Below are positions 20,295-32,726 of a DNA stretch of 64,000 bases, piece by piece. Each line of letters opens with the position of its first letter. The first letter of the stretch is position 1. The notes under the pieces are model-generated. The model was not told the DNA's origin. It did no database searches and was given only the letters and a program-made list of their open reading frames with translations. The DNA is from Aquilaria yunnanensis (taxonomy: Eukaryota > Streptophyta > Magnoliopsida > Malvales > Thymelaeaceae), in NCBI GenBank assembly GCA_039654915.1, contig CM077600.1, forward strand, positions 70,255,992 to 70,319,991, given 5' to 3'. Position numbers and translations under genes: made by a program.

Positions 20295-21709
20295 TGTTGG
20301 GTTTCAGGAGCCAAACAGCGCAGCGGAATTTAACCGAAACCCTCCAGGATCCAAGTGAAACGGGTTAAACCGGGTGTTCGAAAATTTTCATACCTAATTT
20401 TCGGTTGAGATCTCTCACTCAACTGCAGAGTCGAATCAAAAACATGAACAGTTGACGTCTTCAAGCTCTCTATGGTATCCACACGAGCCTATCGGGATCA
20501 CCATGCTTCCACCACATCCCGGCAGATGTGTTTCTCTTGCGCTCGTAGTGCTAGTTTGTGTCCTCAAAGGAATTGCAAGAGAAGAGTGCAGCTGTCCTTT
20601 TGGGAGGCTAGGGCAAGGAGTCCTGCGAATTTCTTACTAGAAGTTGTATTTATAGTGAGACTCAACTTCCAGGCCTAATGGGTTTCAAAGCCCTAATCCA
20701 ATTAGGATTTAATTTCGGGCTTAATAATGGCTCAACTTTTGGGCCCATTATTAATACGAAATTAAAGTGAAACCATAACCCAAATAATTAGCCCATGCAC
20801 TCTAATGATCCAAATAGCTCTATGTGTGTGACCCAATAGGCTCTTATCACGTTGGCAATGATCATAAATCACACTTATGATCATAAGCAATGAGTGGTGT
20901 CCAGCAACACATCATTGCTACCCAAGTGACAAGATTGTCGATGATTCTACTAAACCTTTATGATCATCACCGATATATGCCATTGTCCATTTGTCCAAGA
21001 TATCAAGACTAAGCACGAGACATGGAATGTGTCACTCTCGTATAGCCCAATCTTTGGTTTCTTGATTACCGAGTAGACTAACTTAAACTGATGACATTGA
21101 TATCGTATATCAACTCATCCGAGCATGGCCATGCATTTTCTAAGTCTCACTCTATCAAGGGGCCCGAAGATATCACTCCCGTTACATAGGAGGGACAAAT
21201 CCCATCTTGATCATACAAATCCCTCCGCATGATATGTGACATACCCAATGACCTCCTTCAAGTCCACTCAGTTACGAGCAGCAAAGGAAAGTATCAAAGT
21301 ATGTGACTCACATGTAGGGAACCTTGATGATCTTAAGTCGAAGGACTACATATACCATGATCACTATGAGAATCACTTATGACACTCATATAACGATCCA
21401 TGTAGTGTTCTCATGGTGGGTCGATCCAGTACACAAGTTCTCCAACTTGTACCCATATGTAGACTACATATCTCATATTAGTCTCCACATATGCTAGTCG
21501 TTATGTATTATTGCAACCCGCTCCACAATAATACTAGACCAGGGACATTTAAGAATATCATTATTCTAGGGTTACAATTATGTTTATTACGTTACGCAGA
21601 AACAAAACAACAAACATAATTGCTGGATTAATGCCTCAATAAAATATCATGACTCAATGTGCAAAAATACAATCATCTCGTGATTGGCTTTTTGGGCACA
21701 ACACTAACA
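20295..21709 (-). repeat. 5' LTR of COPIA-A
   Basis: 1415 bp, ending (plus view) CACAACACTAACA followed by the TSD CCTGA. The TATAAATA box on the minus strand is at 20647-20654. Confidence 0.94.
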
Positions 21710-22116
21710 CCTGAATGATGCCTTCTCTAAAGATCCCTACTCGTTGCCACCCACAAATCAACTAGTCAATGCCACTGTTGAGTTCAAGATCGTTTCCTTT
21801 ATGGATGCCTTCTGGTTACCATCAAATTTGAATAGAGCTCAAGGATGAGGAAAAAAACTATGTTTACCACCGAGAATAGGTCTATTACTACAAATGGATG
21901 CCTTTTGGCCTTAAAACTCTTAAGTCATTTCCCAATGGTTGATGAATAAAGCCCTTGTGGAAAAACTAGGGTGAAATATGAAGGTATATATGGATGATAT
22001 GACTATCAAAAGTAGAGCTTTGGATTGTCATATTGATGATCTTTGTGAAACCTTTTAAAGAATGAGCCAGTTTATTATGCGCCTAAGCCCTAAGAAGTGT
22101 ACCTTCCAAGTCAAGG
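21710..22116 (+). pseudogene. pol: Tat-1 reverse transcriptase fragment
   Basis: The Tat-1 RT resumes immediately after the copia TSD. Readable patches are LNDAFSKDPYSLPPTNQLV, SFMDAFW, YYYKWMPFGLK and the catalytic box in KVYMDDMTIKS near 21980-22010, with the two Asp residues intact. SPKKCTFQVK follows near 22090-22115. Frameshifts separate the patches. The reading is lost abruptly at 22117, where a TGTCACACCC LTR end begins. The rest of RT, RNase H and integrase of Tat-1 is not found in the window. Confidence 0.8.
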
Positions 22117-23913
22117 TGTCACACCCTAAACTTATAATAGCATAAATGATAGTGTATGTGGTCTCTTGTTTAAGTTTATAAAGCTTTAGGTGTAACAAAC
22201 AAAACTTAGTTCCTATAGTTGCCAATAATTAGTTGCAACAAGACAAATTTTTACATTAAACAGCATGATTAGTTTAGGCAGGCTAATGGTGGCTATTTGG
22301 CCTTAAACTTTGGGTTTAAATTAGTTTTTAATAGGAAAACATAGTGAAAATAGCTCACAATATTGCTTGAGAAACAAAAGAACAAAAACAAGTTAGTGGC
22401 AACAAATGCTAGAAATCAACTATGCATTATAAAGAGTTTTCTTCATAGGCTTACTAGGGCTTGGGGTTAACAATATTCAAACATTCATTTATAGGATGAG
22501 GAAGATATCAACAAAACATTAAGCTATATTTACAATAAAAGACCAAAGTACACACATACATACAATCTTACATACACTTGCAAGTACATTAGTGGCTCAA
22601 ATTTAAGACTACAAACCAACATATACCACATAGGATAACTTGACTTGGCCCAAGACATGTACAAAGACTTACTTTAAGCCTAGAACATCTTCCAACTAGT
22701 TCCCACATGGTCTATACATAGTGCCTACAAGTACACTAAGACTCATCCTCAGTCCACATATATTTTGCAGTTTAGGTAAAGTAAAACCATCACAAGGGTG
22801 TTGGCACTTCAAAGCACCAAACCACTACAAGAGTACCACAAAATCAATCAAATAGACCCTTTCCTAAAACCATAAACAAAAGGGTGTGAGCACAAATACA
22901 TAATAAGAGAAGATCATAGCATATAGCCTAGTTAAGACAACAATATTGCCTATGTACCTACATCCAAAGGAAAACAAGGAAAACACAAGATAATACATAC
23001 ACAATATAGCAATATAATAACAATACGCCTACGACTAAGGGTTAAAATGTGCAAACAATCACAAAAGCAAACACAACACATATATCACACCCATTAGGAC
23101 AACCATAAGGCCTGGTGAGCATTCCCATAGACTTACATTAATTTTTCATGTTCAATTAAGGTTTTAATGTTCTTAAACCTAGAGCTCTAGGGATTGGTAG
23201 GGAAGGCCACTCCCTAAGCAAGCACATAATGTTTTCCTTGTACATAAGCTAGCCAATATGTAGATGCCCGAGAGCACTACATAACCTCTAATAACATGAA
23301 CACTCGCTTGGCATACAACCATCACCAATGGCCTAATTATTTCATAAAAATCAACAATCTAGTTATTGATTTCATGGAAAGTATACATAGACCTAACCCT
23401 TACCTCAAAAAAGCTGAGTCTTTAACCTCTAGATCTAAGGCATGGTAATGCAATGACTTACGGCTTTCCTAAACAAAATTAGCTTAATTTCCCACTTTCT
23501 ACTTCAGTTTCACTAAGTACAGGTTAGGACCACTGGATGCTCTAGTTCTTGCCTTCAATCTCTAGCCAAAATAGACTTGAAATTGAGCTTAAGCTCAGTG
23601 ACACATGAAGAAACAACTGCAAGACAAGTGTCCCACAAATGGGTCTTAAACCCTACCTAAATGCTCACTTTCCTTGCATGTAGCATTCTAGTCATAAGAT
23701 CTTCATGCTTTGCACTCTTCCTTACTAAACTACATGCCAAATACTCTTTCAATTAAGCAATCGAGTACTTTTCACCATGGCTTAGACACAATTTAGGTGC
23801 TAAGTCCTAAGCAAATCATCCATTTTCCCTTACAAAATATGTATAGCCAATGTGAGCGGTCTCAACCTCAGCGGTCCTTCGGGCATGGCTGAAATTATTG
23901 GCACAACCTCACA
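22117..23913 (-). repeat. Probable long LTR, Tekay/Del-like, right edge uncertain
   Basis: The left edge is sharp: TGTCACACCCTAAAC interrupts the RT of Tat-1. Its reverse complement, GTTTAGGGTGTGACA, resembles the 3' terminus of the solo LTR at 1798-4738 (AGTTTAGGGCACGACA). On the minus strand GTGCTCACACCC then GGTTTTAGGAAAGGG (near 22880) parallels the chromovirus LTR motif. This suggests a minus orientation. The right edge at ACCTCACA (23913) is a guess, and no TSD partner for CAAGG was found. It might be the 3' LTR of the chromovirus whose pol lies at 32356-55049. Confidence 0.45.
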
Positions 23914-25922
23914 TAGATCCTCATGTTAGGGTTTAGGAAAAATAGAGTCACCACTTTAGGTTGAAAACATGTATGAACCAATCAAAAATGCAATTTGACT
24001 CGAAATCAATTCAAAAGGTGAATTTAAAAAAAAAATCAGAGATTTTAAAATTGGTTATCGGGTATGAATTGGGAAGGTGCCAGGCATCCAAATCATCTGA
24101 AAACAAATTTCAAAATAAGCGAAAAGAAATTGTTTTGTCAAAAGTGTGATGTATGCATAACAGATTTTAACTTTAGTTTTACGAATAAAGATGGTTCATT
24201 CTAGTTGTTATGCTTAAACTTGGGTTGAACTCCAAAGCTTCCTACATACTTTAGTGTGTCGGGATCAAAGCCTTTGTAGTTCGTTACTATTTGAATTGGA
24301 GGTTTAGTTGACTAGTTCGATGTGTATTTGTATGGTTGGTGTAGTGGTGGCAACAAGGGTAGTCAAATCGCCTTACGGTGCGGAGTTCGATATTGAAGGT
24401 GGTTGGGATTGCCTCGGTGTAGAGATGGTATTTTTTGTGTAGTTTGGAAAAACATAAAAAAAAATCTAAATAAAAAAAAAAGAAGGTAAAATCAAGTTAG
24501 TGTTAAGTGATGACAATAACATTAAATTAAACAAGAATAAGAATTAAACGAGAAATAAAACATGAAATAAAATTCTAGCAAGGCTCAATTGACTCAGATA
24601 CTAATCCTACATGAAAGTGTTAGCAAAAAAATTATTAGAAAAAAAAAAAGAGAATAAGACTATTTTATAATAAAATGTTATTAAAACAAATAAGTAAAAT
24701 AAATTAAAAATAAAAATTAATTGACTTAAAATTAGTTAAAAATTGAATAAACATACGAAACATGGAAATTGTTAGTGAAATAGACTAAAGTGTCCAAAAA
24801 CAAAAAGGAAAAATTTTTGTTAATGAGTAAATTGTAAAAGAAAAACGACAAAGCTATAAATTTCGGTGGCAAACCTGCAAACAGAAAATAGAAGTCAGTG
24901 ACTTAAACGAATCAAACATGAAAGACAAAGGACAAGGTTAAGGTTTCCTGAGAATGCGTTTGGGTTGGGTTAAGGATTTGGGTCCCGAAACGGGTTGGCT
25001 TTCGATTCTTCTTCCAGCGGTGGGCTGATGACGAACGGAGGGCTGGGTTTTGATGGCGACGGATGGGGTGGCCTCCAGGGGGATGGGCAGTTGTCGGTGA
25101 CGACGGAGCATGGCAGGTTGAAACTTGGACCGAATTAGGTGACACTTTCCTCTTCAATTGAGCATCGCCGACGGTCAAGCGATACTCAGGGGTTGCTCTA
25201 GAAGGTAGTCAGTGGTAACTGGACAGACAACTAGAGGCGATGACGCTTTTCTGTGTTGCGGCGGCAGAGATGGGAGGATAGGCTTTTGGGGGCTGGGAGT
25301 GAAAAATCAGTGGGCTAGAGTTGTAATTCTCCATTTTAGCTCGAATATTAGGGTTTCGAATGGCGGTGCTTTTTCTAGGTAAAGGAGGCTTTATTGATAG
25401 TCATGGCATGTCCTTGATCTCTAAGAAAACATTTAATGCTTAAATCTTGATCAAACTAGGATAGAATCATAGGAAATCCAACAATTACAGATTTAGTCCC
25501 TAATTCTCTCCTAATTTTCAGTTTAACCCAAACTAATATATCCCTCAATTAAGCCCAAAACATCTCATAGAATTTTCAATTAGGCACAAGGAGTTCATAA
25601 AATTTTCAATTAAGACAGCAACTTTGCATGATTTTCAATTAAAGCAAAACTTTAACGAGCTAACCAATTAAAACCAAAATTTCACAATTTAGCATAATTT
25701 AACTGCCCAAACTTTGGAATTCTAATCAAAATTATTTGAAAGACTCAAATTTTACAAAAAATGAAAAAAACCTAATTAAGACCTAAATAAAACTTCAAGA
25801 TGCATCGACACATTTTTTAAACATAACACAAAAAAAGACTAAAATACCCTTATATGTTAATTAACAAAGATTTACCTAATCTAGCCCATGATGTTAGATG
25901 AAGGTCAAAATGAGTGTTTACA
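23914..25922. repeat. LTR-like sequence of an unidentified gypsy element
   Basis: TAGAGTCACCAC (about 23944) and GGGAAGGTGCCAGGCATCC (24071-24089) resemble sequences common in plant gypsy LTRs. The segment ends TGAGTGTTTACA at 25922, followed by GTTCACCCCTC, a junction type often seen at such LTR ends. The interior is A-rich. A GC-richer patch near 24950-25280 has no convincing reading frame. Both the left edge and the orientation are uncertain. Confidence 0.3.
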
Positions 25923-26130
25923 GTTCACCCCTCATCAGCTCATTTTTGTTGAACAAAGGTAAGTTAATGCCATAGACACTTATTTTGTTTTATCGAAAAG
26001 AAATCCAAAATAAGAGCTCCAAAGTTATCGGATATGTCTTAGAGGTCAAATGTTTTTTAATGTGGTCTAATTTGGGTAAAAAAAAACTTGACACGAGCAA
26101 CATAGTTTGGCCTGAATAGTCAACTGGAAT

Positions 26131-27160
26131 GGTCTGGTTCCTCCAAATGGTTACTAAAAGTGGCCTGGTTTATTTCGAAGGCTTTCAAGGGTGGTCAAGT
26201 TTATCTTGAAAGTTGAAGGGAATAGTCTAGTCTATCCCAAAAAGTTGATCGGAGCGGTCTGGTGCGTCCAAAAGGTTGCAAAGAACAGTTTGGTTTGTCT
26301 CAGAGGCTTTGGAGAACGTTTTGGTTTGTCACAAAGGTTAACAAAAAATAGTCTAGTTTGTCTAAAAAATGTTGACAAGAGTGCTCTAGTTCATCCTAAG
26401 ACTTTGCAGGAATGGTCTCATTTGACTCAGACGCTTTTGAGAGCAGTCTAGTTTGTATCGAAAGTTGACGAGAACAGTCTCGTTCATCTAAAAAATGTCA
26501 ATGGGAGAGGTATTGTTAGTTGTAAAAGTTGTCAAGAGTGGTCTGATTTGTCTCGAATTTAAAAGTTGATAGGAATAGTTTGGCTCATTTTGAAAAGGTC
26601 AATAAGAGCAGTTTGGTTCATCCCAAAGGTTGTCAAGAGTGCTCTGGTTTATCTCAGATGCTTTCGAGAATTGTTTGGTTTCTCTCAAAAGTTGACAGGA
26701 ATAGTCTGATTTGTCTTGAAAAAGTCGATGGTAGCAATGTAGTTTGTCCCAAACATTACTGAGAACGGTTCAATTTTTTTTCAAAGGCTTTCGAGAGTGA
26801 TTTGGTTTATCTCACAAGTTGATGAGAGTGGTCTGGTTTATCCTAAAAAAATTTGGTGGGAGTAGTGTAATTCATCCTAATGGTTGCAAAAAATGGTCTG
26901 GTTTATCTTAAAGCCTTTCAAGAGTAGTCTGGTTTGCGTCAAAATTTTATGGAAATGCTCTGGCTTGTTCTATAACGTTGATGGGAATGATTTGATTCAT
27001 CATGATGATTGTCAAGGACGGTTTGATTTATCTCGAAAGCTTTCAAGAGAGGTCTAATTTGTCTAAAAAATTGAAAGGAATGGCCTAGTTTGCCCTAAAA
27101 ATGTCGATGGGAGTAGTTTTCTTTGTCCTAAAGATTACTGAGCGTGGCTTCATTTGTCAC
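26131..27160 (+). repeat. Degenerate 31-bp minisatellite with four-unit higher-order structure
   Basis: About 33 diverged units share GGTCTGGTTTGTC at their start. Four sub-types alternate, ending respectively GGTTGTCAAGAGT, GGCTTTCGAGAGT, AAAGTTGACAGGAAT and AAAAGTCGATGGGAGT. The first sub-type recurs at about 26528, 26627, 26880 and 27006, mostly at multiples of about 125 bp. Short frames here are translations of the repeat, not genes. Confidence 0.8.
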
Positions 27161-27179
27161 GTAAGTTGAAAGGAATTTT

Positions 27180-27912
27180 TTACGGGTCAAGCAAGAAGGA
27201 TTCTCATGTATTAAGTGAGATAAAATGTGAATCCCATGGGTCAAGAAAGGGGTTTGCTGGTCAAGCAAGAAGGATTCTCATGGGTCAAGTGAGATAAGTT
27301 GAAAACCTCATGGGTCAAGTGAGGGATTCTTGCGAGTCAGGCAAGAACGATTCTCACGCATCAGGTAAGATAAGAGGAAAGCCTCACATCTCAAGTGAGG
27401 GATTCTTCTGGGTCAAGCAAAAAGGATTCTCGTGGGGGTTAAGGGAAAAAATATGCAATCCTTATGGGTCAAGTGAGGGATTCTTGCCTGTCAAGCAAGA
27501 AGGATTCTCACAGGTCAAATGAGATATGATGTAGCCTACTAGGGTCAAATGAAGGATTAGTGAGGGTTAACCAAAAAGGATTCTCACAGGTTAAGTAAGA
27601 TAAAAAAATAAGCCTCATGGGCCAAGTGAGGGATTCTTGCAGGTCAAGTAAGTAGGATTCTCACGGGTCAAGTCAGATAAGATGGAAGCCTCATAGGCCA
27701 AGTGAGAGATTCTTGTCGGTCGAGCAAGAAGGATTCTTAAAGGCTCTATAAGATAATATGTAATCCTTATGAGTCAAGTGAGGGATTCTCGTGGGTTAAG
27801 CAAGAAAAATTCTCACAATTCAATTGAGATAAGATAAAAGCCTCGAAGGTCAAGAAAGGGATTCTTGCGGGTTAAGCAAGAATGATTCTCACGGATTAGG
27901 TAAGATAAGATG
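27180..27912 (+). repeat. Degenerate 76-bp tandem array, about 10 units
   Basis: The landmark AAGGATTCTCA recurs near 27196, 27271, 27421, 27501 and 27577, with variants near 27348, 27655, 27732, 27808 and 27884, a spacing of 75-77 bp. Each unit also contains GGGTCAAGTGAG and a GGGATTCTTGC element. It directly follows the 31-bp array but is unrelated in sequence. Confidence 0.85.
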
Positions 27913-28449
27913 TCAAGTAGGCCAAGCAATAAGTTTGGTGAAGGTTTTACCTCCTTGGAATTTATATTGAATAAAGCTACCTAGCTGTAAGGCTTCAAGA
28001 AATATGCCTACCTGGGTGCCTAGTCTGTAGGGGTTAAAGATGGGTGCCTACAAAGAAGGCCTAAAAGTGAATGTTTAATGCATAGGGCTTGAGGAGAGGT
28101 ACCTAGCACATAGCACTTGAGGAGAGTTGTCTATTGGTAGAAGCTACCTAACACTCATTTCAACCATATATGGATGCCCTTGGCATCATTGCTTTTTGCC
28201 CTTAAATCCCAGCATAAAGGTGACATAAAGGTTCTTTTGGCTCTAGACCATCACCTTTAAGTTGTGCCCTCCATTGTAAGCAACTAAGTGTTTAATAACT
28301 TAATAACAAAAATGGAGTAGTGCTTTGCCTTCACCAAAACGCAACAGCTCCTTTCCACCAAAATTATGCTTAACCTAAATGCAATTTGCTTGGTTGCTTG
28401 AGTTTCCTTTTTGGTATCATTTTAGTCTCTTTCTAGGTGAGTTAATGGT
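27913..28449. other. Non-coding sequence
   Basis: Loose repeats of GGTGCCTA and GCTTGAGGAGAG occur up to about 28140. No gene or element end could be assigned. Confidence 0.4.
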
Positions 28450-31430
28450 GTGTTCGTAGTTCACAACAAAACATTTCCACTATACTAATGAATAATGTAG
28501 ATATGTTTAATCTCTCTATACTCTTAAATATGTGAACTCATGAGCAAGTGTACCTATCATCAAAGTATAGTAGTGGGAAGTACCAAGATTATTTTTCCCA
28601 AAGAATGGGGCTTGTCTACTTTACTATAATTCTCTCTATTATCTAACCGACAATTAAAATAGTTTGTTAACTAATTACTATGAATTACTAAACTAAACAT
28701 TGCAGCAAAAAAAAAAAAATTACTAACTAACAACTATTGTTCAACAGTAGAAAACAACTAAAAAAATCAATAATAAGAAACTTGATACTTAGAATCGAAT
28801 CTCTCTAGAGTTTCCTTTGTGCTGCTTTTACTTTGGTTTAATAAGATTGTGATTTACTTGGACCTTGGAGTACTACGTAATGATGATTAGCTCCCTATTA
28901 TTCTCATTACACTAACCCTATTCTTAAGTCACCGATATAGTGTGTAGGCCTACCATGCTTCCTAAAATCGCATTACAAGTCGTACGACCCAGTACTGGGT
29001 TTCACCCTAGTCCAAAGCTATTATATTGCACCTATTACTTCTGATTATGATAACATCCTTTTTATCCAACGATGACCCAAAACAAACAAGTCGAATGCTA
29101 CGTAATCCATGTTCATCATCCCACATTGAAATAATAGGCTAGCTACTATTGATCAATGTAGCAAAGGACATTGGATAAATCACAAGAAATGGACATAATC
29201 ATATTAAACCAAAAAGTAATCACAATCACAAAATTATCCTAGGGTTGATCAACTCTAAACATGAGTAGAAAAAGTTTAGCTCATAATGGTGTAAAATAAA
29301 CACAACAGAATAAAAAAACAAGCTAGGAAAAGAATCATCCGTGTCTGAATTTCTTCTTCTCCAAGAAATCTTCAATCCAGTGTTCATAAAACAGTGCTAA
29401 TCAACAGAGCTACCTCCGACAGCCTTCCTCCATGAAAAACTATCTTTTTTCTGTGCACCTCTTTTATTTTCTTATTTTTTTTCTAAAATAACCTGAGAAA
29501 CGTTAAAAATAAGGCAAGTATGGTCTGGTACACGGTTGTATCAAAGGCCATGCAACTCCTGTATAACTTCAAATCTTGCCAAATTAAACATGGTTTGGAG
29601 TATGGGCATGTAACTTAGGCACATGCATGTAATGATGTGTATAGCAAGGCATGCCTGGTCCAAAACTTTGCTAAAACTTACAATTTAGTTCCAAAACTTT
29701 GCAGAAATCCTTCTTAACTCAAATAAAACTGAAATATGACCTGAAAATGACATATGAACTAATTAAGCATCATATCCTAGCTTAAACATTTCAAAAGACA
29801 AGCAAATACAAAGGAAAAGCATATAGAAAACATGACTAAACATGAGCATGTTACAGTTTTCCCCCACACTTGAACTTTTGTTTATGTCAAGCAAAAGCAC
29901 AAGAGAAAATAAATTAGAAATTTTCTTAAAACCTTGAAAACTGTTAAATAAAACGTAGAATCATTCCTTGAGAAAAAAAAATATAAATAGGATTGAGACT
30001 CCAATTATCTTGAGAAATTAACAAGACTACCAAACATGCAATCCATCCTATCTAACACTTTTCAAAATAAAAATAATTAAATGAGAATAATTCATTCTCA
30101 AGCTAGCAACCCATATCTCTCGAAACTTAAAAGATAACATCATATTTTTATGAAAGGTAAAAACTATAAATCACCCTAAGCTAGAGCTAACTATGCATAA
30201 CCCTTTCAAACCCCAAACCATGGATTGGACAATTAACTGACTTTTTCAATTTCTTTTCATTCCTGCCAACCAATTCTTGTTATGTGTTGAATACTTTTGT
30301 AGCAAGTGTACACTATGGGAGCTTTGTGTATACCCAAGCTAATCCTTAACACAATCTAAGATGACATTTTTGTCATACTCATGCTCTTACCACCTTTTCA
30401 AGCTATGATCAATTCTTACCTTTGGAGAAGACCCCAAGCTACTTCAACACTAAAAATAGTAGACTAGCATGCATTCATACTTTACTTTACTACATCAACA
30501 ATCAACCACAAATCCATCAACCAAACTTTCCATCAACCAACATAGAAACTCAAAACTTAGCATGCTCTGAACAATGTAATAAACACAAAAATTTGATGCA
30601 AAAATAACTTTTCGAGACTATCTTCTACTAGCTCGCTAACGAATTGTAAAAACATTTTAAAAATATATTAAGCACCAAAGTGAAACATTAGGAATCACTT
30701 ACTTGATCTTCAAGTTAATAGCTCAAGACATTAAATTAACAATCACTCTCTAATAAGAACATTCTCAATAAGAATGATTCAAAATGATATACGCTCCAAA
30801 ATTTTGAAAATTTTCAGAGCTTTCAGAAATATTACTCAAAATATATAAATAAGCAAAATAACTAAGTAAATAAATAAGGGCTAAAAATGAAATCCACTCA
30901 TTCCTGCTAAAATTTTACATTGCCCTTAAGATACTAGCATGAAAAAATAAAGTGAAAAAGAAGAAGTGATAGAAACTAATACCACCCTTGAAAATAGAAA
31001 CTCAGTTGCTTGTTATGCAAGTTGGCATTCCAAAAAGAAAGTTCCAACAAAAGGGTTGATTCAAGCTTTGAATAAAAAATTTGAAGGCTTCCCAAGAAAA
31101 TAGAAAAAGATGATCATCCATAAAATATAAGGAAAGAAACATAAGGAAATGTAGAATCTAAAAATGAATTAGTATGAAAAAGAATAGAAGTAACTAATGC
31201 TCCAATATAAAAATAAAGGTATCTAATGAAAATAACATAGAAGTAAGTCTATAATATCATAGGAAACATATAATGTCATGATGAAAGTAATAGCTTTAGG
31301 CAATAGCATGATCGATGATGGCTTTGGCAGGAGCATCCTCCTTAGCATCATTCGCAGCATCACCATCCTCTCGTGGGCATAATGGAACGACCACTTTGAT
31401 TGTTCTAGTAGGTTAAAAGACATGTTGTGT
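28450..31430 (-). repeat. Probable Athila-like LTR or untranslated region
   Basis: CCCCCACACTTGAACTTTTG at 29861-29880 and a segment near 28545-28600 (GAGCAAGTGTACCTATCATC, then GGGAAGTACCAAGATT) are familiar from Athila-type gypsy elements, read here on the minus strand. No open coding region occurs across 3 kb. The adjacent ORF relic at 31431-32355 supports this lineage. I could not define the ends, a TSD or a primer site. Confidence 0.35.
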
Positions 31431-32355
31431 TATCAGGAGCTCTGTAATCAACTATGAAAAGGCCTTGGGTGGAGTCGGGTCATGGCCAACTCTCGTAATA
31501 GTTTGAAAGACCCAGGCGGTGATGCTCACTGGTCAATTAGTGAGAATGGCATGTAGGAGAATCGCCTGCTCCTCTATGAATAAATTGGAAAGTGGCTGAT
31601 AGTAGAGGAACTAAATCAAGAAAATGAACCATGGGTGAATAGTAGGTAGTAGGTACAATAGCAGAAGAAGCGGACTATTTCCTATCATAGAAGTCTAGGG
31701 CACATGTTTACCAAAAAATGCATGTGCTAAATTTGCTTGACTAGGCTATGAATCGGCTCAGTATTAGGGTAATACCAAAATGGTGCCTGATGTCACTCAC
31801 ATAAGTGTAAAGCTCCACGTTTCACATAAGCCCCCATAATGAAATCTTAGAACAATGACCATGAAAAATGCCATTGGCATAGAGCTCTCACACTAAAGTC
31901 TTGGAAGTAAAGGTTAATGGCTCACTCAAATGTGTCCAACCCTACCGAACTGCGATATCCTGAATCCTGGGAATCATGAAGTAGTTAAAATGGGGTTGAA
32001 AATGATCACTGGATGCATCAAGGCCTCCTATAAATAGTACAACTCAAGGGAAACAAATTGTGTGGTAATCTCCTGAGGTAAGTCATCCATCTCATCCTAG
32101 TGATAGGCCATCAACCTAAAACTCAGCAAATCAATTAGAATAGTTTCTGTAACCCATTGAGAACAAATATCAAACACTTGGTAAACTAAATTGCTTATGT
32201 TGCAAGTAAGATGGTTAGAGGCACATAGGGTATAACCAAATTGATGCCTCAAGATCACTAATAATAATCTATAATCAACCACTATAAAGTATGTATATCT
32301 TGAGCTTGATTTCATCCAAACAAACCAGATTATAACCATAGAAGCATACAAAAGA
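31431..32355 (-). pseudogene. Relic of a plant transposon protein (Transposase_32-like, Athila-associated)
   Basis: The minus strand shows scattered matches to the plant-specific protein family often carried by Athila-type elements. One is a CELYANGIFH patch near 31880, corresponding to the 'VREFYAN' motif. Another is SNLFIEEQAILLHAILTN near 31550-31600, corresponding to the 'RAxLLYAIxxG' motif, followed by AWVFQTITRVG. Stops and frameshifts intervene, so it is not translatable. The family's function is unknown. Its right border abuts a chromovirus integrase that stops abruptly near 32356, which suggests that the Athila-like element inserted there. The family call rests on motif memory and is moderate. 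Confidence 0.45.
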
Positions 32356-32721
32356 ATTCCAGAAAAATGGTCCTAAGGTTTACTTTAGTGCCAAGTGCTT
32401 GTAAAAATGATTTCCAAAACCTAGATGTGAGTCTAGGGTCTTTGTCTTAAATGATACTATTTGCAATACCATGCAACCTAACTATCTCCCTAATGTATAG
32501 TTGAGTTACTTTGTCTAGAAAATCATTCATTTTCATGGGGAGAAAATGTGCAGATTTGGTAAGTTTATCAACCAACACCTAAATGGTATTGTTTTTGGTC
32601 TTTGTGGGTGGCAATCCAATGAGGAAATCCTTTCTTATAGCTCCCCATTTCCTCACTGGCAACGGCAATGGTTGCAAGAGACCAAAATTTTTTTGACGCT
32701 CTACCTTCATTATTTGGCATA
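32356..32721 (-). pseudogene. pol: Chromovirus integrase core, fragment left of Tat-2
   Basis: Read on the minus strand from 32721 downward: CQIMKVERQKNFGLLQPLPL, then VRKWGAIRKDFLIGLP, LVDKLTKSAHFLP and finally LTSRFWKSFLQALGTKVN near 32365. These are consecutive conserved blocks of chromovirus integrase. The zinc-binding N-terminal part lies at 50892 and beyond, on the far side of Tat-2; the duplicated target CCATG joins them. Within the core the first catalytic region reads RKDFLIGLP, where 'MDFIxGLP' is usual, so the Asp is kept. Stops occur in several places. The C-terminus is missing from 32355 leftward. Confidence 0.8.
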
Positions 32722-32726
32722 CCATG

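Larger units (their letters stand above)
13391..21709 (-). mobile_element. COPIA-A: complete Ty1/copia retrotransposon, 8319 bp
   Basis: LTRs of 1414 and 1415 bp (13391-14804 and 20295-21709) flank a minus-strand interior in the copia order gag, protease, integrase, RT, RNase H. The 5-bp TSD CCTGA is perfect (13386-13390, 21710-21714) and lies within the RT of Tat-1, whose reading resumes across it. The LTRs run TGTTAGTGTTGTGCCC to GAAACCCAACA in element orientation. A Met-tRNA primer site and a purine tract sit at the proper ends. Pol carries several stops, so this copy is not autonomous now. Three solo LTRs of the same family occur later in the window. Confidence 0.95.

Noticed and set aside
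22112..22796. TSD pair CAAGG suggesting a 675-bp element starting at 22117
   Set aside because: The sequence after the second CAAGG (22792) does not resume the Tat-1 RT, and the putative ends are not inverted repeats.
24912..25178. 88-codon minus-strand frame in a GC-richer patch
   Set aside because: It is Pro/Ser/His/Arg-rich with no motif and lies in an LTR-like region; base composition explains the frame.
26191..26762. Open frames of 60-86 codons with repeated NSLVCL-like peptides
   Set aside because: They are translations of the 31-bp minisatellite.
27180..27912. CRISPR-like regular spacing
   Set aside because: Eukaryotic context; the whole 76-bp unit is repeated, without unique spacers, and units are diverged.
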